Position numbers and translations under genes: made by a program. The notes beneath the pieces were generated by a model. That model saw only the letters and a program-made list of their open reading frames with translations, was not told the DNA's origin and searched no databases. This document shows positions 7,208 to 16,163 of a stretch of DNA of 42,347 bases, in pieces (position 1 is the first letter of the stretch; each line of letters begins with the position of its first letter). Origin of the DNA: Dethiosulfatibacter sp. (GTDB lineage: Bacteria > Bacillota_A > Clostridia > Tissierellales > Dethiosulfatibacteraceae); assembly GCA_019084435.1 (NCBI GenBank), contig JAHRFV010000179.1, positions 1 through 42,347 of the forward strand. Reading direction: 5' to 3'.

Positions 7208-7435
7208 TTGCTGATGACTTCTGTGATTTTTTATTTTCACAGACTCATCAGCTTTTTTATTATAGGGTCAATTCCCCTAACTGCGGGTGTATTAGCTGGT
7301 AATACCATATTGACAGTAGCTGTTTTGACAATTATGATTACTGCTCCATTGGGCGCCATTGGTATTGATCATTTGCATAGCCGATTGTTAAAAAAGATGA
7401 TTAATAATATAAATTTAGATAATGAAATGCCCTAG
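7208..7435 (+). pseudogene. C-terminal remnant of a cation/proton antiporter
   Basis: A 75-codon frame whose second half, SIPLTAGVLAGNTILTVAVL followed by TIMITAPLGAIGIDHLHS, resembles the last transmembrane helix and end of NhaP/CPA1-type cation/proton antiporters, which are normally about 400 residues. The first 15-17 codons lie in the corA terminator hairpin, so the homologous part begins near 7250. No upstream remainder fits in the 82 bp after corA. It therefore appears to be a 3' fragment left by rearrangement and unlikely to be a functional gene. Its stop codon lies inside a perfect 29-bp inverted repeat. The family assignment rests on the pattern of the final helix and is moderate. Confidence 0.6.
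7210..7258 (+). terminator. Rho-independent terminator after corA
   Basis: GCTGATGA and TTCTGTGA pair with TCACAGA and TCATCAGC around a T-rich loop, followed by TTTTTT at 7253-7258. The stem is long and nearly perfect. Confidence 0.9.
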
Positions 7436-7476
7436 ATTCTACTAATTGAATCTAGGGCATTTCATTATCTAAATTT
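7411..7476. repeat. Perfect 29-bp inverted repeat with 8-nt loop
   Basis: Bases 7411-7439 are the exact reverse complement of 7448-7476, with TACTAATT between. The left arm contains the last codons and stop of the antiporter remnant. A T-run (TTTTT at 7481-7485) begins only after four other bases, so it could work weakly as a terminator, but the perfection and length look more like a fold-back duplication. Confidence 0.92.
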
Positions 7477-7777
7477 CCATTTTTGAACCTCAAAATCTAC
7501 TGTTGGTAGACGTGTTCCCACGTACCATGTCATATTGCGATTTTGATTTTGATACTCCTTTTTAGGTCTTTTTGGGGGTAATTTTCGCTACTTTTGCTAA
7601 AACTAAAGAAGTCATAAAAGTGCTTAAACTCCAGTAAAATCAAGGGTTCTGGCGTTGTAGTCGTACCACCGTCTCCACATGGCTCGAGAGGATACTAAGT
7701 ACGTCGAGGTACTAACACTTTATCCACTTATCACTTTTACTAATTTTCTTTTTATCTGTACAAACAAATTATCCAGC
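7477..7777. other. Non-coding stretch between the antiporter remnant and the defence operon
   Basis: About 300 bp without a convincing gene on either strand. It contains short inverted repeats (ACGTG/CACGT near 7512-7525; GTAC either side of GTCGAG near 7698-7711) and a run of GC-richer sequence at about 7650-7715 unlike its AT-rich surroundings. It could hold the boundary of the mobile DNA to the right, but no attachment core or tRNA can be demonstrated. Confidence 0.4.
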
Positions 7778-8947
7778 TTAATACCCAATATTTATAGATA
7801 CATATTGCCTATTCTTTACAAATAATAATACTTCCATAGCATAATAATTCAATGTTACTTTAGGATAATCATTTACAAAACTAAAAATATACTTATAGTA
7901 TTCATCAATTCCACATGGATGAATTTCAAATATCCTATAAAATTCATTTGTCTCTAATCCGTTTTTAAGTTCTGCATACCCCAATATGCCATCTTCTTCG
8001 CTACCTTTTCTCCTAATAAAAATCTTTTTAATTCTAAAATCAAAGCTATATATCTCATCATTTGGTTTAACTAACAAAGGCAGTACCTTTATTTCATTAG
8101 GTAGCTCACTTAAATCATTTTGTACATCAATAAAGAATGATATATATTCAACCGCTTTGGATTGAACATTCTCTTTCATAACTTGCTTGAAAGTGATGTT
8201 TTGGATTCTCTGACTATTATTAAGACAGTTTGGCAACTGAACTTTTACCTCTGTAAGAATCTCTTCTGCCATTTGTTGCACATAGTCATTTACTTCTTTA
8301 ACCTTATCCAAAGCCTTTACAAGTGGATAGGATATTCCATCATATATGAAATCTCTAATCAAAAATTCATCATTAGAACCTAAGATAAAGCTAGTCTTTA
8401 CCGTAACAAGAATTGTCTTAATATGCTTAATGTAATTGTCAAATGCTTGTAAATATAAATAGATTTGATTTGCTTTATTGTCATCCAGCAATGTTTTTAA
8501 ATAAGCAAAAGATGAAATTCCGTCTAGCTTACTGTTGACCTTTCTTATTAGCTGTCTGTCCGTTATCTGGAAAGACTCATCGCCAAACAAAGCCGCATTG
8601 ATAATTTGAAACATAACATCCACGCTCATCCTTGCATAGTGAAAGAACTCTACTATAGTTTTCCTTAAAAAAATACTATCATCAATATCTAATCCTGCAA
8701 TTTTCAAGTCTGTACAATGCAAATCACTCTCATTTATAGATGCAGAACCTGTTTCGGCTGCTTCTTGTAAAATAATTGACTGCTGTGCTTTTAAGGAATC
8801 CACTCTATTTTTATGAACATTTACTAACAGTTGATAGGATAAATCCATATATGCAAGCATCTCTCTTAGGCTATCAACATATTGCCAAGTATCATATACC
8901 TTTTGATGTGCTAGTTCTTTTTGAAACTCTTTAATATCTAAACTCAC
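7778..8947 (-). CDS. Unknown 389-aa protein, last gene of the McrBC operon
   Basis: I do not recognise this protein. It is 389 residues, largely helical and charged, with no signal peptide or membrane segment. A central stretch, about residues 90-180, has a pattern seen in HEPN-like helical bundles: FFHYARMSVDVMFQIINAAL, then LYLQAFDNYIKHIKTI with an NxxKH-type end. The C-terminal third (about 290-389) looks more beta-rich (FDFRIKKIFIRRKG, ILGYAELKNGL). The start is GTG after GGAGGAAATA. It lies 191 bp after mcrC on the same strand with no clear terminator between, so it may be co-transcribed. A role as an accessory defence factor is inference from position; the HEPN idea is weak. Confidence 0.6.
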   Translation of the reverse strand: MSLDIKEFQKELAHQKVYDTWQYVDSLREMLAYMDLSYQLLVNVHKNRVDSLKAQQSIILQEAAETGSASINESDLHCTDLKIAGLDIDDSIFLRKTIVEFFHYARMSVDVMFQIINAALFGDESFQITDRQLIRKVNSKLDGISSFAYLKTLLDDNKANQIYLYLQAFDNYIKHIKTILVTVKTSFILGSNDEFLIRDFIYDGISYPLVKALDKVKEVNDYVQQMAEEILTEVKVQLPNCLNNSQRIQNITFKQVMKENVQSKAVEYISFFIDVQNDLSELPNEIKVLPLLVKPNDEIYSFDFRIKKIFIRRKGSEEDGILGYAELKNGLETNEFYRIFEIHPCGIDEYYKYIFSFVNDYPKVTLNYYAMEVLLFVKNRQYVSINIGY

Positions 8948-9138
8948 TCTATATTTCCTCCTCGAACTTATTATATTACAGGGCTTCTAAGCATTTCTTT
9001 GTATTAATCGATGTATACTATCAACTTCTTTTTTTTCATTAGCCACAAAACAAGACTTTTATATTCTATACAATTAACATTAAATGTACCTTCTTTTATT
9101 CTTTTTCGAATCGCTGAATTTTAACATAACTTAAAGGA

Positions 9139-10455
9139 CTAAACATCATATAAAGCAACATCCAACTTTTCCTTTAATACCGATAAACTATCCTCAATAT
9201 TAGCCACATCAATAAAGAACAAATTCACAGTTGTTCCATCGCCGCTATCGAACTTTATTGATTCTAAATTTCTCATTTCATCATTTATTGGATACAATAA
9301 CCATATTTCTGATGTTTCATATTTCTTGGAATAAGCATACATCTGATACATATCACTTTGGGAAATACCGTAGTTTGATCTTTCATTATTAATAAGATTC
9401 TTCCATTTGGTATCCAGTATAACTGTACGATCATCCTTCGTAATAACTAAATCCGGTCTTAGTCCAAACTGCTTTCTAGGATTCATAAATAGGTAGTGAC
9501 CTTTATCCTGAGACGAGACATCCCACCCATCTGGGCGAAATACTTTCTTCATTTGCTGAGCTACATAACTCTCATAAACACTTTCCATAGGAAACAATAA
9601 AGCTCTTGATGTTGTGCTTCCAGAAAACGTAGTAAAACTCTTGTTCATAAGGAACACTTTTGACCATTGCATTAACATTTCATAGTCCTTTGTATTCCTG
9701 TCTATAACAACTTTAGAAAAATCCTTTTGATAATTTATTGAAGATTCTACTAGCTCAAAAGCTGTAAGGATCTGTCTTATTTCTTTTGAATTTTCCGCAC
9801 TACTAGTTATCTTCTGTAATTTCTCCAAGGTCGATTTCACAAGCCTATTTTCAGGTCTGTTCATGAGAAATTCCTCATACCCTACATAAAATCTTTCTTT
9901 ATGGACTAAGTTTTTACGTAAATGCTGTCCTACCAGAAGCTTTCCCTTATAAAATCGCAGATTATCTTCTTGAGAAATATATGCGGATTTAATACCCCTT
10001 TTCACCAAATGACGTACTTCCTGTAGATACATATTGATGAAAATTTCATAAAGGTTCATTTGGTCTACTTTTAGGCTAGCATCATTAAACATCTTACTTG
10101 GGAAGTCTCTCATACTACGAAGCATACGTAAAAAAACACGCTTTGTCTTAGCATTACCAGGATCTTCTCCATCGGCAAATGAAATCTTCGGAAGAACTTG
10201 TACTTGAAATCCATCCTTCATCTGAATCAGACCAACATAATTCTTTATGGTAATTGTCTCACCAACATTCCTTCGATAACCAATACGCATAAAATCTAAA
10301 GCATCTGCATTTTCTTCACTACCAGAAAATTCATGGATAAACGTTTCTAAATTTCTAAATTGTTTTTCGATAAGATACTTATAATGATCATCGTCTTTGT
10401 AATCGCTATTACAGATAATTGAATCAAATTCTTTTACCTCAAATGGTTTACCCAT
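9139..10455 (-). CDS. mcrC: McrC-family 5-methylcytosine restriction nuclease subunit
   Basis: Nuclease partner of the McrB GTPase in a modification-dependent restriction system that cuts DNA carrying modified bases. It is 438 residues. The N-terminal part (about 1-200) is the McrB-contacting region with NYVGLIQMKDG around residues 72-82. The C-terminal PD-(D/E)XK nuclease fold shows FGLRPDLVI (about 330-338) and VILDTKWK (345-352), giving the catalytic Asp, Asp and Lys, then SDMYQMYAYSKKY (367-379), a typical McrC helix. The start ATG follows GAGGTGAG, 16 bp after the mcrB stop, so the two are one operon. The motifs are all intact, so it should be active. Confidence 0.92.
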   Translation of the reverse strand: MGKPFEVKEFDSIICNSDYKDDDHYKYLIEKQFRNLETFIHEFSGSEENADALDFMRIGYRRNVGETITIKNYVGLIQMKDGFQVQVLPKISFADGEDPGNAKTKRVFLRMLRSMRDFPSKMFNDASLKVDQMNLYEIFINMYLQEVRHLVKRGIKSAYISQEDNLRFYKGKLLVGQHLRKNLVHKERFYVGYEEFLMNRPENRLVKSTLEKLQKITSSAENSKEIRQILTAFELVESSINYQKDFSKVVIDRNTKDYEMLMQWSKVFLMNKSFTTFSGSTTSRALLFPMESVYESYVAQQMKKVFRPDGWDVSSQDKGHYLFMNPRKQFGLRPDLVITKDDRTVILDTKWKNLINNERSNYGISQSDMYQMYAYSKKYETSEIWLLYPINDEMRNLESIKFDSGDGTTVNLFFIDVANIEDSLSVLKEKLDVALYDV

Positions 10456-10471
10456 GTTTTCTCACCTCACT

Positions 10472-13400
10472 TTACATGATTTCAATATAACTTTGAATAT
10501 TAGACAATGCTACTTTGTTAATAGAATATTTCTTTTCTGGTAAATCAATCACATCTTCAACATTACCTTTGAAAATACTCTTTGCAATTACTTTGTCATC
10601 TTTTATGAATTTTAAATTCGAATTCTCTTTTCCGTTATCACCCAGAACCATCTGAATCTTTTGATAGTCTTCGTAGAAGTACTCCTGCAATAATGGAATA
10701 ACCGATTTTTCAAAAATACTTTGTAATCTTTCAAGAGAAGCATCATCTTTTAATCCAGTAAAGAATGCATGACCAATTGTATGCTCTCTATCATATAAAA
10801 ATCCAATTCTCTCATTAATTACATCAAGCATATCTGCTACGTTTAGATCACCAACCTTGTCTGCACCAATTTCACGTAATACATTTGTTTTAGGCATCAT
10901 CTCGACAAAACTGAATCTTCTTCGAAGTGCTGTGTCCATCAACGCAATTGATCGGTCAGCAGTATTCATTGTTCCAAGTATATAAACGTTTTGTGGAACA
11001 CTGAACGGATCACCAGAATATGGCAACACCGCATTAGCTGCTTCTGGCATTCCTTCTCGTTTTGTGCATTCGATAAGGGTAATTAATTCACCAAATATTT
11101 TTGAGATATTACCTCTATTAATTTCATCAATTACAAATACATAAGGTTTTGCATTTTCCTCAATTTCAGTATTTGAAAGCTCACTGTTAAGAGATTTTGC
11201 CAAATTGACGACATCGCTTACCTGCATTCCTGGAACACGTGACACTGTCATCCTGTGGAGTATTCTATTTTTATTTATACTTCTTATATCTTCATTAATT
11301 TCTTTAGCTAACCATATTACATCTCTAGTTGTTGCATCATCTTCAACTTCTAGAGAATATGCTTTGTCTTTAGAGACAACTGCGATTCCATTTATTAAAC
11401 TTCTTGAACCATCTGTTGTAATAATGATGTCACCAGTTTTCATATCGTTTACAAACGCGTACGCACCTTCACTATCTATATCCCAACCAATTCTCACATG
11501 ATTATTCTCTAAACATTCAGCGTTCACTTCAGGACTTACTGTTACTTTCCAAACAATAGCATCTTCTGGTATATCGAATTTATCTGCTTTCACCTTAGAT
11601 TTCTTAGCAGTTTCACAGAATTCTTTAAATATTCCTGGCGCAACTTTATAAGATACATCCCCGCTGCCATCAGGTTGGTCTTCCCAAACAACCGGTTTAA
11701 TTCCTTCAATAAATTCTTCATACCCATATGATTGATGGAACGTGGTAAAAACAATACGACGATCATTCTTTAATTCATTGTATCTCTCCATAACAGCATC
11801 ATAATCAGTCAATTCTTCCAACGATTTATTGTCACAAATTGCAACTGCGTATGTAGCTGAATGATATGTCTTTCCAGTCCCTGGAGGACCATAGAGTATA
11901 AGATTTTTATCGAATTCGTTCGTTTGGTCTATCGGTTTACTCGTATCTTTATTTGATGAATCCATTCCTCCTAGCACCTCCACTACTTTTTCAATTCCAA
12001 TAACATGCTCATAATAAGGAATCAATGCTTCAACAGTTTCCAACATAGCTGATTGAATGTCATCATTAGTTAATTCATCAGTCCATTCCTGAATCCTACA
12101 AAGCTGAACCTTCTTATATGTTCCGTCATTAATTTTTTGCTTTAGAACTCCTACTGGTTCATCAACAATCTGCATTGCACCAAACTCATTACTACCTGAA
12201 ACATATACAAGTGCGCTTTCTTCTACAAGTGGCAAATCCAAATAACTGTGGTATTCCTCCATTTGATTTTTATCTGAATTATCATTCTTAATTTCCAAAC
12301 TAAAACGATATCTAGTTCTATTTGTTGTGTCAGACATTTCAGCAAAAATTGAAATGCTAATAGGGTTATCAGTATACTTAGAATACTTCATCTGAGCCCA
12401 TAGATATTTTCTAGTTTTCGTATTGGAACCATCAAGCCAAGACATAGGCTCACATTTATCAAGTTCAAATTGTTCTTTACATATTGCAACCATTTTCTTT
12501 ATTTCAGCTAATGCCGACTGGCCTTTTTGCTTTACCTCTAGAAGATGATCTTTATCTGCTGCTGAAATTCCGGGGGCTTCTGGATTTGAGTAAGGTATAT
12601 CTCTATTGTTTTCTAAATAATCAAGTACACCAATGTAATCAATATCTGTCTGTGACTTATGCTCACCCAATCCCCTGGCAGCAATATCAAAAATTCTATA
12701 ATTCTTTATTAAGTAATTCTCATCTCTATATTTCTTAACCTCTCGGCAATTGGCTATATATGTCTGCACCTCTGTTTTTTTATCCAGTGGTATACCTAAA
12801 TAAACATAAATATTGTCATTCCCCATATTGCTATTAAAAATAGGAAAAGCAAATGGTTTGAGACAGTGCAATACCATAGACGCTGATGCAGCTCTCATCC
12901 CGCGATAGCTTGGGATTAACACTTGCGACATTCTATCATAAATTCGCTCGTCATCATCCATATCTAGGACATCAATACATGCTTGAATGAAATTTATAGG
13001 AGATTTCTCATCTGTAGTGCGTACAAAGGAAAAAAAACCAGTTCCAAACATGCCAAATGAACCGTTATCAACACTATTACTATATTCTTTCCTCTCGGCC
13101 TTACCCCAAATTAAATCAATTAAATTTTTTAATTTTGTTTTTGATTCTTCCAGCAAATGACTTTCATCTACCGTTTTCTTCTTTGCTTCAACTTTATGTT
13201 TCCAAGTTCCAATAGTCATAAGGTATACAAGGTTAAGGTCCTTATAATCACATACACTAAGATCACTCAATTCTGAGTATGCTCTAATCGTTTCTCTTAC
13301 TAATTCATATGCGCCATCGTGCTTATCAGGATCCATTTCTTCAGCATGCAAAAGTTTTTGAACCAAATCTAAATAAACTTTCACCTTCGCTGGAACACGA

Positions 13401-13777
13401 ACAGCACTTTGGGGAGATGAAAAACCATAGTTCTCAAGCAATTTTTTAGGAAAAATGCTTTCAGAAAATTCTTCTAACATTTCCAGCTCCATGTATCGTC
13501 CATAAGTCCCATCGAATTCTCCTGATACATTAAATTCTTTATCATCAATATCAGGTACTTGAATATCCACTTTATTCGCCCTACATTTAAAACGAATCGC
13601 CTTCACAGAATCAGAAACATAAATGTATATAATATCTCCTTCTGATACATTTGTATTCTGCTTCCAATCTACTTTACCTAAAGAATGAAATGCACCTACT
13701 ACATCATATTTTTTAGGATTTCCTGAAATAATCCATTCAGTTTGCGACTTTGATTCAATGACTTTTGTATTTTCCAT
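10472..13777 (-). CDS. mcrB: Large McrB-type GTPase with two EVE/PUA-like base-reader regions
   Basis: AAA+ GTPase that translocates DNA and drives McrC. At 1101 residues it is more than twice E. coli McrB. The motor shows Walker A GPPGTGKT (630-637), HQSYGYEEFIEGIKP (681-695), Walker B FVIDEINRG (881-889), the McrB signature MNTADRS (937-943) and an arginine cluster RRRF (952-955). The N-terminus (about 13-75; WIISGNPKKYDV, EGDIIYIYVSDSVKAIRFK) resembles an EVE domain, which reads modified bases. A DUF3578/MrcB_N-like region precedes the motor (about 420-590). About 110-145 extra residues (738-850) lie between the two Walker motifs and again look EVE-like (IVWKVTVSP, VRIGWD, TGDIIITTDGSRSLINGIAV). 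The start follows AAAGGGG. It lies 46 bp after the HTH gene. Confidence 0.88.
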   Translation of the reverse strand: MENTKVIESKSQTEWIISGNPKKYDVVGAFHSLGKVDWKQNTNVSEGDIIYIYVSDSVKAIRFKCRANKVDIQVPDIDDKEFNVSGEFDGTYGRYMELEMLEEFSESIFPKKLLENYGFSSPQSAVRVPAKVKVYLDLVQKLLHAEEMDPDKHDGAYELVRETIRAYSELSDLSVCDYKDLNLVYLMTIGTWKHKVEAKKKTVDESHLLEESKTKLKNLIDLIWGKAERKEYSNSVDNGSFGMFGTGFFSFVRTTDEKSPINFIQACIDVLDMDDDERIYDRMSQVLIPSYRGMRAASASMVLHCLKPFAFPIFNSNMGNDNIYVYLGIPLDKKTEVQTYIANCREVKKYRDENYLIKNYRIFDIAARGLGEHKSQTDIDYIGVLDYLENNRDIPYSNPEAPGISAADKDHLLEVKQKGQSALAEIKKMVAICKEQFELDKCEPMSWLDGSNTKTRKYLWAQMKYSKYTDNPISISIFAEMSDTTNRTRYRFSLEIKNDNSDKNQMEEYHSYLDLPLVEESALVYVSGSNEFGAMQIVDEPVGVLKQKINDGTYKKVQLCRIQEWTDELTNDDIQSAMLETVEALIPYYEHVIGIEKVVEVLGGMDSSNKDTSKPIDQTNEFDKNLILYGPPGTGKTYHSATYAVAICDNKSLEELTDYDAVMERYNELKNDRRIVFTTFHQSYGYEEFIEGIKPVVWEDQPDGSGDVSYKVAPGIFKEFCETAKKSKVKADKFDIPEDAIVWKVTVSPEVNAECLENNHVRIGWDIDSEGAYAFVNDMKTGDIIITTDGSRSLINGIAVVSKDKAYSLEVEDDATTRDVIWLAKEINEDIRSINKNRILHRMTVSRVPGMQVSDVVNLAKSLNSELSNTEIEENAKPYVFVIDEINRGNISKIFGELITLIECTKREGMPEAANAVLPYSGDPFSVPQNVYILGTMNTADRSIALMDTALRRRFSFVEMMPKTNVLREIGADKVGDLNVADMLDVINERIGFLYDREHTIGHAFFTGLKDDASLERLQSIFEKSVIPLLQEYFYEDYQKIQMVLGDNGKENSNLKFIKDDKVIAKSIFKGNVEDVIDLPEKKYSINKVALSNIQSYIEIM

Positions 13778-13823
13778 ATGAACCCCTTTCCAAAATTAAT
13801 CTATAATTCTATTTGAATACTTA

Positions 13824-14033
13824 TTATCCTCTCTTCACATAAACTAGCTCAATATCATACCCTAATCGTTCTAGCATTCTAATGAATGTTTTATTCACTA
13901 CACCTTCTGAATTCTTTATGATCCTATTTACGTAGGGTGCAGTTATTTCAATTTCTTCAGCTAATTGTGCCTGTGTTATGCCCTCTTCTATACACTTAAC
14001 TTTTATATCAATTTCCAAGTTATTCTTAATCAC
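13824..14033 (-). CDS. Small HTH regulator heading the McrBC operon
   Basis: A 69-residue XRE-type DNA-binding protein. The helix-turn-helix is around residues 18-45 (GITQAQLAEEIEITAPYVNRII), followed by VNKTFIRMLERLGYDIELVY, a tail common in small regulators of restriction and toxin loci. The start is taken as GTG at 14033 because AGAGGTG lies six bases upstream; an upstream GTG at 14051 lacks a ribosome site. It is the first gene of the operon with mcrB and mcrC. A perfect 11-bp inverted repeat overlaps its own -10, so it is probably an autorepressor or timing factor for the restriction genes, comparable in position to controller proteins of restriction systems. Confidence 0.8.
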   Translation of the reverse strand: MIKNNLEIDIKVKCIEEGITQAQLAEEIEITAPYVNRIIKNSEGVVNKTFIRMLERLGYDIELVYVKRG

Positions 14034-14053
14034 AAAGTTCACCTCTATCACTT

Positions 14054-14084
14054 TAATAAATTATCTTATTTGTATAATTTATTA
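14054..14084. promoter_or_regulatory. Palindromic operator before the HTH-mcrBC operon
   Basis: TAATAAATTAT (14054-14064) and its exact reverse complement (14074-14084) are separated by 9 bp, the spacing expected for a dimeric HTH protein. The right arm overlaps the operon -10. Confidence 0.68.
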
Positions 14085-14089
14085 TAACA
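14081..14089 (-). promoter_or_regulatory. Extended -10 promoter of the HTH-mcrBC operon
   Basis: Minus strand TGTTATAAT gives TATAAT at 14081-14086 with the TG of an extended -10. No good -35 is seen 16-18 bp upstream, consistent with an extended -10 promoter. Confidence 0.55.
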
Positions 14090-14146
14090 TATGGCAATAA
14101 CAAAAATCCAGATATTTCAATTAGTATAAAAAGTTTCTATAGACAA

Positions 14147-14183
14147 TCAAAAACAGGAGCCCCTACTATAGAGTTTCTCCTGC
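14147..14183 (-). terminator. Terminator after the recombinase operon
   Basis: On the minus strand CAGGAG (14177-14182) pairs with CTCCTG (14154-14159), followed by TTTTTG. It separates the recombinase transcript from the McrBC operon. Confidence 0.75.
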
Positions 14184-14188
14184 CAATG

Positions 14189-15745
14189 TTATCGCTCAAT
14201 ATTTAATTTGAATCCCGTCTTATATTCTATCTCAAAATATTCGCTGTAAACCGTTATTCTTTGAATATATAACCTTACCAGTTTGTCATCATATTCTATC
14301 AGCTCTTGCTGAAAGTTTTGAAGATATTCTTCTAATTCAGCAATTCGTTTTTTATACCCGCTTTGTTCTGCCGCTTCTACCATTATCATCTTCTTCTTTT
14401 CACGCATGTCCATAATCGCTTGAACTAGTTCATCGTAATTTTGCTTCGAGTTAGCCTTTTTCAAAAGCTCCTGTTGCAAATCTTCCAACTTAGCTTCCAC
14501 TTCTTCTAGTTTACTCTCAGGTGAATCAATAACTTCAGAAATATTTTTTTTGAAAACTTCCACCATGCTATCTCTACTTGAATAAAGGGTATTGAAGGCA
14601 GCTATCGTTGCCATCTGAAGGTCCTCTTCTAAAATTGTCTCTGCATCACAAGCTTCTGGTCCACCTTGGACTCTAGTGCAACATCTCCAGACTATGGAAT
14701 GCTTACCACGGTTGTTCCAAGCTATCCTGCGATAAATGTCTCCACATTTAGGGCAAAATACCAAACTCGATAAAGCATATTTGCTACTGTAGATGCGTCG
14801 CTTTTTTCCAGCTTTCATATTGGATCGTCTTGTCATTTCTTCTTGAACCTGCATGTATAGATCTTTGGGAATAATGCCTTCATGACTATTTTCCACATAA
14901 TATTGCGGAACAACACCTTCATTTTTAACTCGCTTTTTCGTAAGAAAATCAACCGTATATGTTTTCTGTAAAAGAGCATCGCCTATATACTTTTCATTAG
15001 AAAGCATCTTTTTGATGGTTTCAGGTCGCCATCGTTTTTTTCCAGCACCAGTTAGCATACCATCAGCTTCTAAACTCCGACCAATCTGTATCAAACTTTT
15101 ACCTTCTAAATACTCTCGATATATCCTGCGGATAATAACAGCCTCAACTTCATCAATGATGAGGTTTCCTTCTTCATCCTTTGTATATCCTAAAAAGCGA
15201 TTATGATTGACTGTCATTTCACCGTTCTGGTATCGGAATTGAAAGCCTAGCTTCACGTTTTGGGAAAGCGACTGACTTTCTTGTTGGGCAAGGGAAGCCA
15301 TAATAGTAAGAAGTACCTCACCTTTAGAATCCATGGTATTTATATTTTCTTTCTCGAAAAATACCGGTATGTTCTTATCTTTCAGTTCCCGGATATATTG
15401 TAGGCAGTCCAGTGTATTTCTAGCAAATCTACTTATGGATTTAGTAATAATCATGTCAATCTTTCCCGAATTACAATCCTCAATCATACGATTAAAATCT
15501 TCACGCTTTTTGGTGTTAGTACCTGAAATACCATCATCAGCATAAATACCAGCAAATTCCCACTCTGAGTTATTTTGAATAAAAGTTGTGTAATGTTCAA
15601 CCTGTGTTTCATAACTGGTTGCCTGTTCATCGCTGTCAGTACTGACGCGGCAGTACGCTGCGACTCTTAAATTAGGCTTTTCTTCTGATTTTACGTTATT
15701 ACCAACACGCCTTATAGCCGGGATAACGGTAACACTTCTATTCAT
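14189..15745 (-). CDS. Large serine recombinase (third of three)
   Basis: Site-specific DNA recombinase of the large serine (phage integrase/TnpX) group, 518 residues. The N-terminal resolvase catalytic domain has [14 protein letters not shown] at residues 28-41, with the nucleophile at Ser35, and [14 protein letters not shown] around 99-112 with the active-site arginine. The Recombinase domain follows (about 165-270; [15 protein letters not shown]), then a zinc ribbon ([11 protein letters not shown] and WRCC, about 333-360) and a coiled coil with a C-terminal tail (about 400-510). The start ATG overlaps the preceding 141-aa gene by 8 bp. It is likely to integrate or excise the adjoining prophage or island; the true partner sites cannot be seen. 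Confidence 0.93.
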   Translation of the reverse strand: MNRSVTVIPAIRRVGNNVKSEEKPNLRVAAYCRVSTDSDEQATSYETQVEHYTTFIQNNSEWEFAGIYADDGISGTNTKKREDFNRMIEDCNSGKIDMIITKSISRFARNTLDCLQYIRELKDKNIPVFFEKENINTMDSKGEVLLTIMASLAQQESQSLSQNVKLGFQFRYQNGEMTVNHNRFLGYTKDEEGNLIIDEVEAVIIRRIYREYLEGKSLIQIGRSLEADGMLTGAGKKRWRPETIKKMLSNEKYIGDALLQKTYTVDFLTKKRVKNEGVVPQYYVENSHEGIIPKDLYMQVQEEMTRRSNMKAGKKRRIYSSKYALSSLVFCPKCGDIYRRIAWNNRGKHSIVWRCCTRVQGGPEACDAETILEEDLQMATIAAFNTLYSSRDSMVEVFKKNISEVIDSPESKLEEVEAKLEDLQQELLKKANSKQNYDELVQAIMDMREKKKMIMVEAAEQSGYKKRIAELEEYLQNFQQELIEYDDKLVRLYIQRITVYSEYFEIEYKTGFKLNIER

Positions 15746-16163
15746 TTACTTCCTCACTTTCTATCAAGCTGTATGTGTATTCTGCCTGCTTGAATGGGTC
15801 ATCATATTTTTGCTCAATTTTTCCTATTTTAAAGATATGTTTCATTGGTTTAGTGACCTCAACATCTCCATAATTATAGATTCTGCCCAATGCCTTTGCA
15901 CGCTTCATGCGTTCTAATTCTGCTGCTTCAAATGTAGCTTTTTCAATAATGGGAGGATAAAAGTCTGTACCTAGGTATTTTTCATTTCGTAGCATCCTAC
16001 CAATACTTGAATGAGTAACCATAATACCAGCTGACTCTGCTGATGCCTTAAGAGCTAAACCTGCAATGTAAGCTTTAAATAATGCATGAAGCTGCTTAGC
16101 TTTTTCTCCATCAACGACTGCTTTCCCGTTTACAATTCGGTATCCAAGTGGGGTGTGAGCCAT
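15738..16163 (-). CDS. Catalytic-domain-less recombinase protein (second of three)
   Basis: A 141-residue protein corresponding only to the middle Recombinase domain of large serine recombinases. It opens with THTPLGY-like sequence ([17 protein letters not shown]), continues with [20 protein letters not shown], and has the [21 protein letters not shown] block that matches the DNA-binding segment of its neighbours. There is no Ser-containing resolvase domain and no zinc ribbon. Its start immediately follows the stop of the 521-aa recombinase and its end overlaps the 518-aa recombinase by 8 bp, so all three are translationally coupled. It is intact with its own start, so it is probably a real accessory subunit and not debris; its exact role is unknown. 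Confidence 0.82.
   Translation of the reverse strand: MAHTPLGYRIVNGKAVVDGEKAKQLHALFKAYIAGLALKASAESAGIMVTHSSIGRMLRNEKYLGTDFYPPIIEKATFEAAELERMKRAKALGRIYNYGDVEVTKPMKHIFKIGKIEQKYDDPFKQAEYTYSLIESEEVNE

Noticed and set aside
7411..7476. Ordinary rho-independent terminator
   Set aside because: The T-run is separated from the stem by four bases and the stem is far longer and more perfect than usual. corA already has a terminator upstream, so it is listed as a repeat.
7477..7777. tRNA or tmRNA gene as an attachment site
   Set aside because: The GC-richer stretch at about 7650-7715 does not fold into a cloverleaf with a plausible T arm or anticodon on either strand. Short reverse-strand peptides there look like chance readings.
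15738..16163. The 141-aa recombinase as a frameshifted piece of a larger gene
   Set aside because: It has its own start directly after a stop, an intact frame and tight coupling on both sides. Both neighbours are complete, so there is no missing part for it to belong to.
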